A stretch of 64,000 bases of DNA, taken from assembly GCF_006539185.1 (NCBI RefSeq), contig NZ_BJMN01000023.1:62001-126000 (forward strand), written 5' to 3'. The stretch is from Streptomyces gardneri. GTDB lineage: Bacteria > Actinomycetota > Actinomycetes > Streptomycetales > Streptomycetaceae. Shown here one piece after another: positions 16,739 to 26,071 of this stretch. The notes under the pieces were generated by a model, which had not been told where the DNA came from, did not search any database, and saw nothing but the letters and a program-made list of their open reading frames with translations. The translations under genes and the position numbers were made by a program. Position 1 is the first letter of the stretch; every line of letters begins with the position of its first letter.

Positions 16739-17157
16739 CGGCCCGCCCCCGAGACCGTACGGGCGAGACGGAACCCGGACACGGACTGCGGGTGCAGGCG
16801 CAGCAGGGTGTCGTGCGGGCCGTGACTCCAGCCGGGCAGGGTACGCCGGTAGTGGGCGGCCTCGTCCGGGTCGGCGATGACGTCAGCCGGCCCGTGGGCG
16901 CTGACCGTCCAGCCGGTCCCCACCGGGGTGCGGATCTCATCGACCTGGTAGGTCAGCAGTGCCCGGCCGGGGATCGTGGCGGCCTGCACGGGGGCTCGGA
17001 CGACGAGGCGTCCGTACTCCATCACGTGCGCGGCGGGCCGTACAACGGCCACCTCCCGCTGGATGTAGATGAGGCGGCCCTGAGCGGAGCCTTCCAGGAG
17101 CCACAGGGCCTCGGTGCCGGAGACCTCGATCATGCGGAGGTCGGCGGGGACGCTCAT
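16735..17157 (-). CDS. Pyridoxamine 5'-phosphate oxidase-fold flavin protein
   Basis: A 140-residue split-barrel protein starts at ATG 17157, overlapping the SulP stop (ATGA). It has the motifs of the PPOX family common in actinobacterial dormancy/stress clusters: GRLIYIQREVAVVRPAAHV, IPGRALLTYQVDEI and GWTVSAHGPADVI. It likely binds FMN, F420 or a related cofactor, but the true substrate is unknown. It is translationally coupled to the transporter gene on one side and the RsbW-like gene on the other. Confidence 0.8.
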   Translation of the reverse strand: MSVPADLRMIEVSGTEALWLLEGSAQGRLIYIQREVAVVRPAAHVMEYGRLVVRAPVQAATIPGRALLTYQVDEIRTPVGTGWTVSAHGPADVIADPDEAAHYRRTLPGWSHGPHDTLLRLHPQSVSGFRLARTVSGAGR

Positions 17158-18881
17158 CGTGCGGCCTTCCGGATGCGGTGCGGTCGGTGATGCGTACGGG
17201 GCAGCAGTCCCGCCTGCTCCAGATACTTGCGGGCCCCGGCGATCGCCTCCGGGGTGGTGGCGTACTCGCGGCCTTCGAGGCGCAGCAGCTCCAGTGCGCC
17301 GACGGCGTCCAGGGCCTGGCGCTGGCCGGGCCGGATGCCGGAGGTCATGACGGCGATGCCGCGCCGGTTCAGCTTCTCCACGGCGTCCTTGAGGACGAGG
17401 GCGCCGGTGGCGTCCAGGGTGGTCACCCGCGCCATCCGGAGGATCACCACCTTCACGTCGGCGACCTCGGAGAGCTCGAGGAGGAAGCGGTGGGCGCCCG
17501 CGAAGAAGAGCGGTCCGTCGATGCGGTAGGCCACGATGTGCTCGGCGAGCAGGGCGTGCTCTTCGTCGCTGTGCTCGCCGGGTAGGTCGGGCCGGAAGTC
17601 GACCTGTTCCATCCGCGCCTGGCTCGCCACCGCCTTCAAGGCCAGGGCCCCAGCAACGACCAGGCCGATGATCACCGCATACACGAGGTCGAGAATCAGG
17701 GTGGCAGCGGCGGTCAGGACCAGAACGACAGCATCAGAGCGGGTCGCCTTCGCCATCGCGCGCAGCGAGCCGACCTCCACCATCCGGATCGCCGTCGCCA
17801 ACAGCACCCCCGCGAGCGCGGCGAGGGGGACCTTCGAGACCAGTGGGGCGGCGGCGAACACGATCACGGCGAGTACCGCGGCGTGGGTGAGTGCGGCGAG
17901 CCGGGACGAGGCGCCGCTACGGACGTTGACCGCGGTACGCGCGATGGCGGCGGTGGCCGGGACGCCGCCGAACAGCGGGGCCGCCAGGTTGGCGACGCCC
18001 TGGCCGAACAGCTCCTTGTCCGGGTCGTGCTGCTGCCCCACCGTCATGCCGTCCGCCACCGTCGCCGACAGCAAGGACTCCAGCGCGGCGAGCGCCGCGA
18101 CCGCGACCGCCGGGGCCAGCAGCGAGCCGAACGCGGACACATCGAGGAAGGCCAGCGACGGGGCGGGGAGCCCGGCGGGAAGGGCCCCGATCGGGGCCGC
18201 CGCGTCGAGATGGAACAGCTGCGCGATCACGGTCGCGGCGATCACCGCGACGATCGAGAACGGGACCGTCGGCTTCCACCGCGCCCCGGCGAGCATCACC
18301 ACCGCGACACCCACGGACAGGCCGATCGCCGTCCAGTTCGGGAAGGCCACGAACTCCCCGAAGGCCCGCCACGCCACCAGCAGGACCTTCTCCCCCTCCG
18401 GCTTCTCGACCCCGAGTGCGTTGGGTATCTGCTGGAGGCCGATCACGCACGCGATCCCCAGGGTGAAGCCCTCCACCACCGGCGCCGGCACGTACCGCAT
18501 GTACTGCCCAGCCCGCAGGACGGCGAGACCGATCAGAAGGACACCGGCCATCAGACCCACGGTGAGGACGCCGCCGGGTCCGTACCGGGCGACGATCGGC
18601 ACCAGAACCACCGTCATCGCACCGGTCGGCCCGGACACCTGGAGATTCGACCCGCCGAACAAGGCGGCGAGCGCGCCCGCGACCACGGCGGTCGCCAGCC
18701 CCGCCTCCGCACCCAAACCGGAGGAGACCCCGAACCCGAGCGCTAGGGGAAGGGCGACGATCGCCACGGTGAGGCCGGCCAACAGGTCCCGGCGAGGGCT
18801 GCGGGCCATCGCCGCGTAGTCCGCCCGGGCGGGCAGGACGGAGCGAACCCGGCCCAGCACGGCCGTCACCGCGGTGTTCAC
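17154..18881 (-). CDS. SulP-family anion transporter with C-terminal STAS domain
   Basis: The 575-residue integral membrane protein carries 10-14 hydrophobic helices. The SulP signatures LLAGLTVAIVALPLALGFGVSSG and NLQVSGPTGAMTVVLVPI are present. The C-terminal ~120 residues form a STAS domain (EHIVAYRIDGPLFFAGAHRF; VVILRMARVTTLDATGALVL). Substrates in the family are sulfate, bicarbonate or other anions; the sequence does not decide. GTG 18881 overlaps the arsR stop by GTGA and was preferred to the GTG 6 nt upstream. It is co-transcribed with arsR2, the PPOX, RsbW-like and STAS genes. Confidence 0.88.
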   Translation of the reverse strand: MNTAVTAVLGRVRSVLPARADYAAMARSPRRDLLAGLTVAIVALPLALGFGVSSGLGAEAGLATAVVAGALAALFGGSNLQVSGPTGAMTVVLVPIVARYGPGGVLTVGLMAGVLLIGLAVLRAGQYMRYVPAPVVEGFTLGIACVIGLQQIPNALGVEKPEGEKVLLVAWRAFGEFVAFPNWTAIGLSVGVAVVMLAGARWKPTVPFSIVAVIAATVIAQLFHLDAAAPIGALPAGLPAPSLAFLDVSAFGSLLAPAVAVAALAALESLLSATVADGMTVGQQHDPDKELFGQGVANLAAPLFGGVPATAAIARTAVNVRSGASSRLAALTHAAVLAVIVFAAAPLVSKVPLAALAGVLLATAIRMVEVGSLRAMAKATRSDAVVLVLTAAATLILDLVYAVIIGLVVAGALALKAVASQARMEQVDFRPDLPGEHSDEEHALLAEHIVAYRIDGPLFFAGAHRFLLELSEVADVKVVILRMARVTTLDATGALVLKDAVEKLNRRGIAVMTSGIRPGQRQALDAVGALELLRLEGREYATTPEAIAGARKYLEQAGLLPRTHHRPHRIRKAAR

Positions 18882-19231
18882 GCCCACGAGGCCGCAACCT
18901 CGGACTCGCGCAGTTCCTCCAGCAGCACGCTCTGCCCCGTCAGGACCTCGGTCAGGATCCGCCGCGCCGCCAGCATCAGCTGCGCCACGTCCCCGCCCGC
19001 CAGCTCGTAGACGACCGTCGCGCCGTCACGGGTCGATGTGACGATCCCCGATCGGCGCAAGACCGCGAGCTGCTGGGAGAGTGCCGAGGGCTCGACCTCG
19101 ATCGCGGCCAACAAGTCCCGCACCGGCATCCGCCCGTCCTGCAGCAGCTCCAGAACCCTTATCCGCACCGGGTGCCCGAGCATCCGGAAGAACTCGGCCT
19201 TCGCCTGATACAGCGGAACCGGCACGGTCAC
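18878..19231 (-). CDS. ArsR-family regulator 2 (cysteine-free)
   Basis: A 117-residue paralogue of the regulator at 15316: PLYQAKAEFFRMLGHPVRIR and PSALSQQLAVLRRSGIV line up almost exactly. It too has no cysteine, and only one histidine, so neither thiolate nor typical His-rich metal sites can be built. The start is GTG 19231 after GAGAAGGG. It leads a five-gene operon with SulP, PPOX, RsbW-like and STAS genes, probably repressing it from the palindrome at 19320. The signal is unknown. Confidence 0.87.
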   Translation of the reverse strand: MTVPVPLYQAKAEFFRMLGHPVRIRVLELLQDGRMPVRDLLAAIEVEPSALSQQLAVLRRSGIVTSTRDGATVVYELAGGDVAQLMLAARRILTEVLTGQSVLLEELRESEVAASWA

Positions 19232-19319
19232 GCACCCTTCTCACCACCCCGAACGGGGCAAACGCCTGGCGCTGTGCCCGCGGCTACCTACGAACACAGC
19301 ACATGCAGCATCTATGAAA

Positions 19320-19335
19320 TTGCAGACTTTTGCAA
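19320..19335. promoter_or_regulatory. ArsR-type operator, copy 3
   Basis: TTGCAGACTTTTGCAA lies 89 nt upstream of arsR2, in an AT-rich patch that stands out from its surroundings and probably contains the promoter of the arsR2-sulP operon. Confidence 0.62.
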
Positions 19336-19438
19336 TTCAACGATCCTGCGACCCACTGCCGGGATGCGGGCACTACGGGGCGACACGGGGATCACCGCCC
19401 GGCTCCACGCGCGACACTCCTGCCTGGGATGTAGCGAA

Positions 19439-19454
19439 TTGCAGAATTTTGCAA
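19439..19454. promoter_or_regulatory. ArsR-type operator, copy 4
   Basis: TTGCAGAATTTTGCAA is the most AT-rich copy, 101 nt before the PhnA/YjdM-like gene at 19555. Copies 3 and 4 sit 104 bp apart in the divergent intergenic region and could be bridged by one repressor. Confidence 0.62.
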
Positions 19455-19554
19455 TTTGTTACTATGGCTACTCCAACGCGCGGTTGCCCGCCGGCCGGCC
19501 AGCCGGTCTACTCCAGGGCGCTCCCCGCTTCCCGACGTTTAGAAACCTGCGTGA

Positions 19555-19914
19555 ATGAGCGACAACCTGCCTCCGTGTCCGAAGTGCTCCAGTGAGTACA
19601 CCTACGAGATGAACGCTCTGGCGGTCTGCCCGGAGTGCGGCCACGAATGGGTACCTGCCGAGAGCGCTGAAGGCGACGCCGGCGCCACCGGGGAGCGGGT
19701 GGTCAAGGACGCCGTCGGCAACGTGCTGTGCGATGGCGACAGCGTGACTGTCATGAAGGCGTTGAAGGTCAAGGGCAGTCCCTCGGGCATCAAGGCGGGC
19801 ACCAAGGTCCGCAACATCCGCTTGATCGACGGCGTCGACGGCCACGACATCGACTGCCGGATCGAGGGCTTCGGAGCCATGCAGCTCAAGTCGAGCGTGG
19901 TCAAGAAGGCCTGA
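19555..19914 (+). CDS. yjdM: PhnA/YjdM-family zinc-ribbon protein
   Basis: The 119-residue protein has an N-terminal zinc ribbon (PCPKCSSEYTYEMN...VCPECGHEW, two CxxC pairs) and a C-terminal beta-barrel (VKDAVGNVLCDGDSVTVMK, LKVKGSPSGIKAGTKVRNI, DCRIEGFGAMQLKSS). Despite the historical name PhnA, the family is not a demonstrated phosphonatase. No good ribosome site precedes ATG 19555, so translation may depend on an alternative leader. Its promoter region contains operator copy 4, placing it in the ArsR regulon. Confidence 0.88.
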   Translation: MSDNLPPCPKCSSEYTYEMNALAVCPECGHEWVPAESAEGDAGATGERVVKDAVGNVLCDGDSVTVMKALKVKGSPSGIKAGTKVRNIRLIDGVDGHDIDCRIEGFGAMQLKSSVVKKA

Positions 19915-20139
19915 CCCGCGGACCGCGCACGCAAGATTGCCCCGGACGCCGTGCGCTTCACGGAACGGGGCGGCGGCGCGTCCGGCGCCGGTGTCGTCGG
20001 GGCCGTTCCATCGTGCGCATCGACCCCGGCCTCCACCCTCAGCACCGGCGGCAGCGACAGCAGGCAACCCCGACCAGCCAGCACCGGACCGGTCCCCTGT
20101 TCGGGTCGCGGCCACGCCGGCCTTGGTGTCGGGCTCGGT

Positions 20140-20415
20140 TCAGCAGCTGCCACCGCTCTCCTCGGCGGCCTCCGGCTCGTCGAAGAGACCCGCCCCGCCG
20201 CACACGCCCGTTTCGGGGAGGGCGAGTTCGACCCGTTCGGCGGCCTCGCGGTCCCCGGCGAGTGCGGCGGCGATAGAACGCACCTGCTCGTAGCCGGTCA
20301 TGGCGAGGAAGGTGGGGGCGCGGCCGTAGGACTTCATGCCGACGAGGTAGACGTCCTTCTCCGGGTGGGAGAGCTCGCCCACGCCGTGCGGGTAGACGGT
20401 GCCGCAGGAGTACCG
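20140..20415 (-). pseudogene. FAD-dependent oxidoreductase, C-terminal remnant
   Basis: The minus strand reads SCGTVYPHGVGELSHPEKDV, then YLVGMKSYGRAPTFLAMTGYEQ and LPETGVCGGAGLF. This is the end of actinobacterial NAD(P)-binding flavoproteins often found in arsenic or redox clusters (ArsO/ArsT-like). The FAD and NAD(P) binding domains are missing; homology stops at about 20415, where a different sequence begins. Past that point the plus strand ends a frame with QQTKNLLVSYSPKRLGFF, which I could not assign. Confidence 0.65.
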
Positions 20416-20979
<564 letters not shown>

Positions 20980-21513
20980 TCAGCGCCCCGAGGGCGAGGA
21001 CTTCTTGAAGATCTTCTCGAAGTCCAGGCGGGTGATGGCCTCGACGGTCGAGGAGCGCTGCGGCAGCTTGTACTCGGCGAGGGTGTCGAGGGTACGCGAG
21101 TCGAGCAGCTTCAGGAGGAAGCCGCTGAAGGTGCCGCAGACGGTGACGAGCCGGCCGCCGGAGTCGAAGGTGACGGTGGCGCACTCGCCGCCGATGGGGG
21201 CGATCTTCTCGCTGTCGACCCGCGGGTCGCGGCCGAGGGGGCCGGAGTAGGGGTGGGTGCCGCTCCCCGCGCCGTCGGCGTGCATGCCGCTGCGGCCGTT
21301 GGGGGCGAGGTACGGATGCTGGGCGGGGGCCTTGCCGGGCACGGGCCGGGCGGTGGCGGGGGCGCCCTCGTAGTGGTCGACGAGGCGGTGGCCGATGGCG
21401 AGGGGTATCTCCTCGGCCTGCGCGACGGGGGGGGCGCCCGCGAGGAGGGTCGCGCTCAGCGCGGCGATCAGCGCGAGCGCGCGCGCTCGTCTTCGGGGCG
21501 GATGCGTGGTCAC
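20980..21513 (-). pseudogene. Secreted protein gene, 3'-truncated
   Basis: GTG 21513 (GAGGAG upstream) begins a Sec signal peptide (RRRARALALIAALSATLLAG ending VAQA). The mature part follows (EEIPLAIGHRLVDHYEGA... HPYSGPLGRDPRVDSEKIAPIGGECATVTFD, LLDSRTLDTLAEYKLPQRSS, LDFEKIFK). In other Streptomyces this family continues for several hundred residues as a beta-propeller-like protein. Here the frame stops after 177 residues where the direct repeat begins, so about two thirds are missing. It follows the small membrane-protein gene at 21631 in the same orientation, as in intact loci. Confidence 0.72.
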
Positions 21514-21630
21514 TGCGGCTCCTCGGGTTGCTGACAGTCTGTCGCGCCGGCCGCCGACGCTAGGCCCGAGTGAGTGAGATGTACATGCAACTGCCCCGTG
21601 TTTCACGGGCAGTTCATGACGCCGAAACGA

Positions 21631-21825
21631 TCACGGTTTGAGGCTGGAGACCACGTTGGCGGTGGCGGCGACCCCGTTGTGGATCGTGGGCGCCACGCTG
21701 GTGCCGGCGAGGAAGAAGCCGAGCAGGGCGCAGGTGAGCGCGTGGGTGACCTTGAGCCCGCCGCTGCGCAGGAAGATCACGGCCAGCACCAGCAGCAGCA
21801 CCACGACAGAAATGGAAACGGCCAT
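21631..21825 (-). CDS. Small two-helix membrane protein
   Basis: A 64-residue product starts at ATG 21825 after GGAGGG. Two hydrophobic helices (AVSISVVVLLLVLAVIFLRS; VTHALTCALLGFFLAGTSVA) are joined by a short basic loop, then a soluble tail TIHNGVAATANVVSSLKP. Very similar short proteins occur in many Streptomyces chromosomes beside a larger secreted protein, here the truncated gene downstream. The function is unknown. An upstream in-frame start would add RRRRDVKA without a ribosome site. Confidence 0.72.
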   Translation of the reverse strand: MAVSISVVVLLLVLAVIFLRSGGLKVTHALTCALLGFFLAGTSVAPTIHNGVAATANVVSSLKP

Positions 21826-21946
21826 CGCCTTCACGTCCCTCCGTCGCCGCACCGGAATTGCGGCGTTCGGCGGACAGTGTGGCGGAATGGCCAGTCCGTC
21901 CGGGCGTATGGCGGGGCGGCCATACGGGTGGGATTTCGGTCGGGTG

Positions 21947-22569
21947 TCAGCCGCCGAGGCTCTCGGCGATGCTCGGGTGGCGCACCACGTCGAGCTCCGG
22001 GTCGGCGAGCAGTGCCGTGATGAGCGCCGCGTCGCCGAAGACCTCGGTGGCGCTGAGGTCCCAGTCGGTCAAGACGAGCCAACGTCCGTCGGCGGCCCAC
22101 CAGGTGGCGGGGAAGCGGAACTCCGGCATGGCGTCGTAGTGGGCCGGGGCGTCGCCGAGCCGGCCACGCCACATGCCCTGCTGTCCGCCGGGAGGCGTCG
22201 CCACGACGGCTTGCGCGGCCCCGCACGGGGTGTCCGGCCCCTGCGGCCCGCTGCGGGCCAGGTGCTCGACCAGGCGGTCCAGGGAGGCGCGGTCCAGCTC
22301 CGCCGGGTCGGGCCCTTCGAGTTCGCCCGCACCCTCCACGCCCTCGAAGACCAGGTAGGACAGGGTGCCCGGCCATTCGGCCAGGCGCCGCCCGGCCCGG
22401 GCCAGCACCTCGTCCCAGCGGAGCCGTACGGGGCCGTCGTGGACGCGGTGGAGGATCCAGCAGCGGTCCTCGTAACCGCCCTCGGGCTCGTAGCCGCAGT
22501 CGGCCTCGGCCAGTGCCGTGCGCAGGCCGTCGAGGGGGTCGTCCTCGGCGGCGCGCGTCCAGGGGGTGG

Positions 22570-22573
<4 letters not shown>
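21947..22573 (-). CDS. Conserved protein coupled to the nik operon
   Basis: The 208-residue protein starts at GTG 22573 (AAGGAGA upstream), overlapping the last ABC gene by GTGA. It is Trp- and acid-rich (GGYEDRCWILHRVHDGPVRLRW, ATWWAADGRWLVLTDWDLSAT) with no signal peptide or membrane helix. It looks like a DUF of the kind that checks local surroundings rather than an enzyme; the family is not recognised. Coupling to the ABC transporter suggests expression under the same nickel-type control. Confidence 0.6.
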
Positions 22574-23233
<660 letters not shown>

Positions 23234-23241
<8 letters not shown>

Positions 23242-24253
23242 GGGGGTGCTCCGGGTGGTGACAGGCCACGCCGGCGTGCGGCTCGGGGCGGGTGGCGCAG
23301 AGGTCGGTGGCCAGGGGGCAGCGCGGGGCGAAGGCGCAGCCCTCGGGCAGCGCGGAGAGCTCCGGGGGCATGCCGGGGATGGGGGTGAACGCCCGGTCGG
23401 GGAGGGCGTCGAGGAGCCCGCGCGCGTAGGGGTGGCGGGGTCCCGCGGGGCCGAAGAAGCGGTGGGCGGGGGCGGTCTCGACGATCCGGCCGGCGTACAT
23501 GACGGCGACGCGGTCGGCGATGCGCGCGGCGGCGGCGAGGTCGTGGGTGATGAGGAGCAGGCCCCGGCCCTCGTCGACGTGGCGGCGCAGTTCGTCGACG
23601 GTGCGGTCGACGAGCTCCCGGTCGAGGCCGGTCGTCGGTTCGTCGGCGAGGAGGAGGCGGGCGTCGCCGATGAGCGCGAGGGCGGTGGCGGCGCGCTGGG
23701 CGAGGCCGCCGGAGAGTTCGTGCGGGTACCGGTCGAGGTGGCCGGCCGGGAAGGCGGCCCGCTCGGCGGCGTCCTCGGCGGCCTTGCGGCGCGCCCGGCG
23801 GGGCGTGCCGGTGAGGGCCCGTACGGTCTCCTCCAGCTGGGACCGCACGGTGCGGACGGGGGTGAGGTGGCCGGCGGGGCTCTGCGGTACGAGCCCGACG
23901 CGACGGCCCCGTACGGTGCGGGCCAGGGTCTTCTCGTCGGCGGCGAGCAGGTCCGTGGGCCCGGCTCCGGCCTCGCCCTCCAGCAGGGCCGTACCTGAGG
24001 TCTCGGCGTTGCCCGGGAGCAGGCCGAGGAGCGCGGAGGCGAGGACGGACTTGCCGCAGCCGCTCTCGCCGACGAGGGCGAGGCACTCCCCCGCGCCGAG
24101 GTCGAAGGCGGCGTCACTGACGGCGGCGACGCTCCGTCCGCCCCGCAGCCGGAAGCGGACGGTCAGGTCCCGGACGCTGAGGACGGCGTCCTCGGCCCGC
24201 TCCGCGGTGACCGCCGCCAGGGCGCGCAGGACCGTGGGGTCGGCGGCGTTCAC
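23234..24253 (-). CDS. nikD: ABC transporter ATP-binding protein (NikD/DppD-like)
   Basis: A 339-residue ATPase starts at GTG 24253, overlapping the permease stop by GTGA. Walker A is GESGCGKSVL, signature LSGGLAQRAATALAL, Walker B LLLADEPTTGLD, H-loop ITHDL. The C-terminus shows the DppD/OppD extension with Cys residues (CAFAPRCPLATDLCATRPEPHAGVACH), as in iron-sulfur-binding members. An N-terminal ~20-residue lead is unusual but present in actinobacterial orthologues. It pairs with the next ATPase to power the two permeases. Confidence 0.8.
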
Positions 24254-25086
24254 AGCATGAGCTCCGATCGGCGGCGCGGGTTGAGCCGGTCGCGCCAGAC
24301 GCCCGCGAGTCCCGCGATGGCGAGGGTCGGCACGATGAGGAGGAGGCCGGGGAAGAGGGTCGGCCACCAGTCTCCGGCGAGGAGCGAGGAGCGGGCGTTC
24401 TGCACGAGGTTGCCGAGGCTCGCCTGGTGGCTCGGGAGGCCGAGGCCGAGGAAGGAGAGCGCCGACTCGTGCCACATGGCGTGCGGGATCATGAGGACGG
24501 CGGCGAGCCCGGCCTGCGGCAGGACGGCGGGCAGCAGGTGCCGGACGGTGACGCGCCACCGCGAGGCGCCGCCGGAGACGGCGGCGTCCACGAAGGGCCG
24601 GGTGCGCAACGAGAGGACCTCGGAGCGGACGATCCGGGCGGTGGAGAGCCAGTGGGTGACGGCGACGGAGGCGATGACCGGCCAGACGCCCGGCCGGAAG
24701 AGGGCCACCACGAAGATCCCGAGCAGCAGGTGCGGCACGGACGAGAAGGCGTCGACGAGCCGCATCAGGCAGCGGTCGGTCCAGCCGCCGAGCGCTCCGG
24801 CGGCTGCTCCGACGGCGGTGCCGACGACGGTCGCGACGAGCGCGGCGACGAGCCCGACGAGGAGCGAGATCCGCAGCCCGTAGACGCAGCGCAGGAGCAG
24901 GTCGCGGCCGAGGTCGTCGGTGCCGAAGGGGTGGTCCCAGGACGGCGGGAGGAGCTTGCGCGAGAGGTCGACGGCCTGCTCGTCGAGCTGGACGAGCGGG
25001 GGCACGAGGAGGACGGCGAGGAGGATGACCCCGACGGTCACGGCGGAGGTCCACAGCCGCAGGCGGTGGGTGCGTCGGTCAGCCAT
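24250..25086 (-). CDS. nikC: ABC transporter permease (NikC/DppC-like)
   Basis: A 278-residue inner-membrane permease has about six helices. The N-terminal helix precedes the family motif HPFGTDDLGRDLLLR, and the EAA-type loop appears as AVSGGASRWRVTVRHLLPAVLPQ. ATG 25086 overlaps the upstream permease stop by 8 nt. It dimerises with the permease encoded at 25079-26071. Confidence 0.85.
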   Translation of the reverse strand: MADRRTHRLRLWTSAVTVGVILLAVLLVPPLVQLDEQAVDLSRKLLPPSWDHPFGTDDLGRDLLLRCVYGLRISLLVGLVAALVATVVGTAVGAAAGALGGWTDRCLMRLVDAFSSVPHLLLGIFVVALFRPGVWPVIASVAVTHWLSTARIVRSEVLSLRTRPFVDAAVSGGASRWRVTVRHLLPAVLPQAGLAAVLMIPHAMWHESALSFLGLGLPSHQASLGNLVQNARSSLLAGDWWPTLFPGLLLIVPTLAIAGLAGVWRDRLNPRRRSELML

Positions 25087-26071
25087 CGAAGCCCACCCTC
25101 GGGTCGGCCAGTCCGTACAGCAGGTCGGAGAGGAGGTTGCCGAGGAGGACGGCCGCGGTCGCGAGGACGGTGAGCGCGGCGAGCAGCGGGAAGTCGACGG
25201 AGGTCGCGGCCTGCACGGTGGCGGCGGCGATGCCGGGCCAGCTGAAGACGGTCTCCACGAGCAGGGCGCCGGTGATGAGCTCGGGGACGCGGGAGCCGAC
25301 GAGGGTGAGCATCGGCAGCATCCCGGAGCGCAGGGCGTGGCCGGTGAGGACGGTGCGCCGGCTGAGACCGCGGGCGCGGGCGCCGCGCACCGGATCCTCG
25401 TCGAGGGCGTCGCCGACGCCCTGGCGGACGTACAGGAAGAACCAGGGCAGCTGGGAGATCCCGAGGACGAGCGCGGGCAGCACGAGGTGGCGGGCGACCT
25501 GGTCGGCGGTGACGGTGTCGCTGGCGGTGTCGGTGAGCCCGCCGGCCGGCAGGACGCCGAGCTTCAGGGCGAAGAACCAGATGGCGAGGAGGCCGAGCCA
25601 GAAGGCGGGGGCGGCTTCCAGGGTGTACGCGGCGGAGCTGACGGCCCGGTCGAGGAGGCCGCCGCGGCGGCGGCCCGCGAGGACGCCGAGGAGGGTGCCG
25701 AGGACGATGGCGATCAGGAAGGCGGAGACGGCGAGGAGGACGGACCAGCCGAGGCGCTCGGTGATGACCTCGGCGACGGGCCGGCGCATGACCGCGGAGT
25801 CGCCGAGGTCGCCGGTGACGGCGGCGGTGAGCCACTCCCACCAGTGGGAGAGGAACGGCTGGTCGGCGCCGAGGTTGGCGCGGAGCTGGTCGAGGTTCTC
25901 CTGCGAGGCGGTGAGTCCGGCGGTGCCCGCGTAGGCCTTGACGGGGTCGAAGGGGGAGGCCGCGGCGACGGCGAACACCGCGAGGGTGACGGCGAGGAGG
26001 ACGGGGACGGCGGCCAGGGCGCGCCGTCCCGTCATCCGCGCCATGGCCCCCCAGGGGAGGCGGCGCTTCAC
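25079..26071 (-). CDS. nikB: ABC transporter permease (NikB/DppB-like)
   Basis: A 330-residue permease starts at GTG 26071, overlapping the binding-protein stop (GTGA). An alternative ATG 27 nt inside would shorten the N-terminus. It has the DppB layout: N-terminal helix ALAAVPVLLAVTLAVFAVA, extracytoplasmic loop with LRANLGADQPFLSHWWEWL, then a membrane core with the EAA loop (RGARARGLSRRTVLTGHALR). Confidence 0.85.
   Translation of the reverse strand: MKRRLPWGAMARMTGRRALAAVPVLLAVTLAVFAVAAASPFDPVKAYAGTAGLTASQENLDQLRANLGADQPFLSHWWEWLTAAVTGDLGDSAVMRRPVAEVITERLGWSVLLAVSAFLIAIVLGTLLGVLAGRRRGGLLDRAVSSAAYTLEAAPAFWLGLLAIWFFALKLGVLPAGGLTDTASDTVTADQVARHLVLPALVLGISQLPWFFLYVRQGVGDALDEDPVRGARARGLSRRTVLTGHALRSGMLPMLTLVGSRVPELITGALLVETVFSWPGIAAATVQAATSVDFPLLAALTVLATAAVLLGNLLSDLLYGLADPRVGFDG

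Noticed and set aside
15316..19231. Calling this an arsenic-resistance cluster because of ArsR and an ArsO-like fragment
   Set aside because: There is no arsenate reductase or efflux gene, both regulators lack cysteine, and the flavoprotein is only a fragment.
14095..19454. Reading the TTGCAGA-N4-TGCAA palindromes as Nur boxes
   Set aside because: Nur boxes have nine bases between TTGC and GCAA; these have eight in all four cases, and two sit directly before arsR genes.
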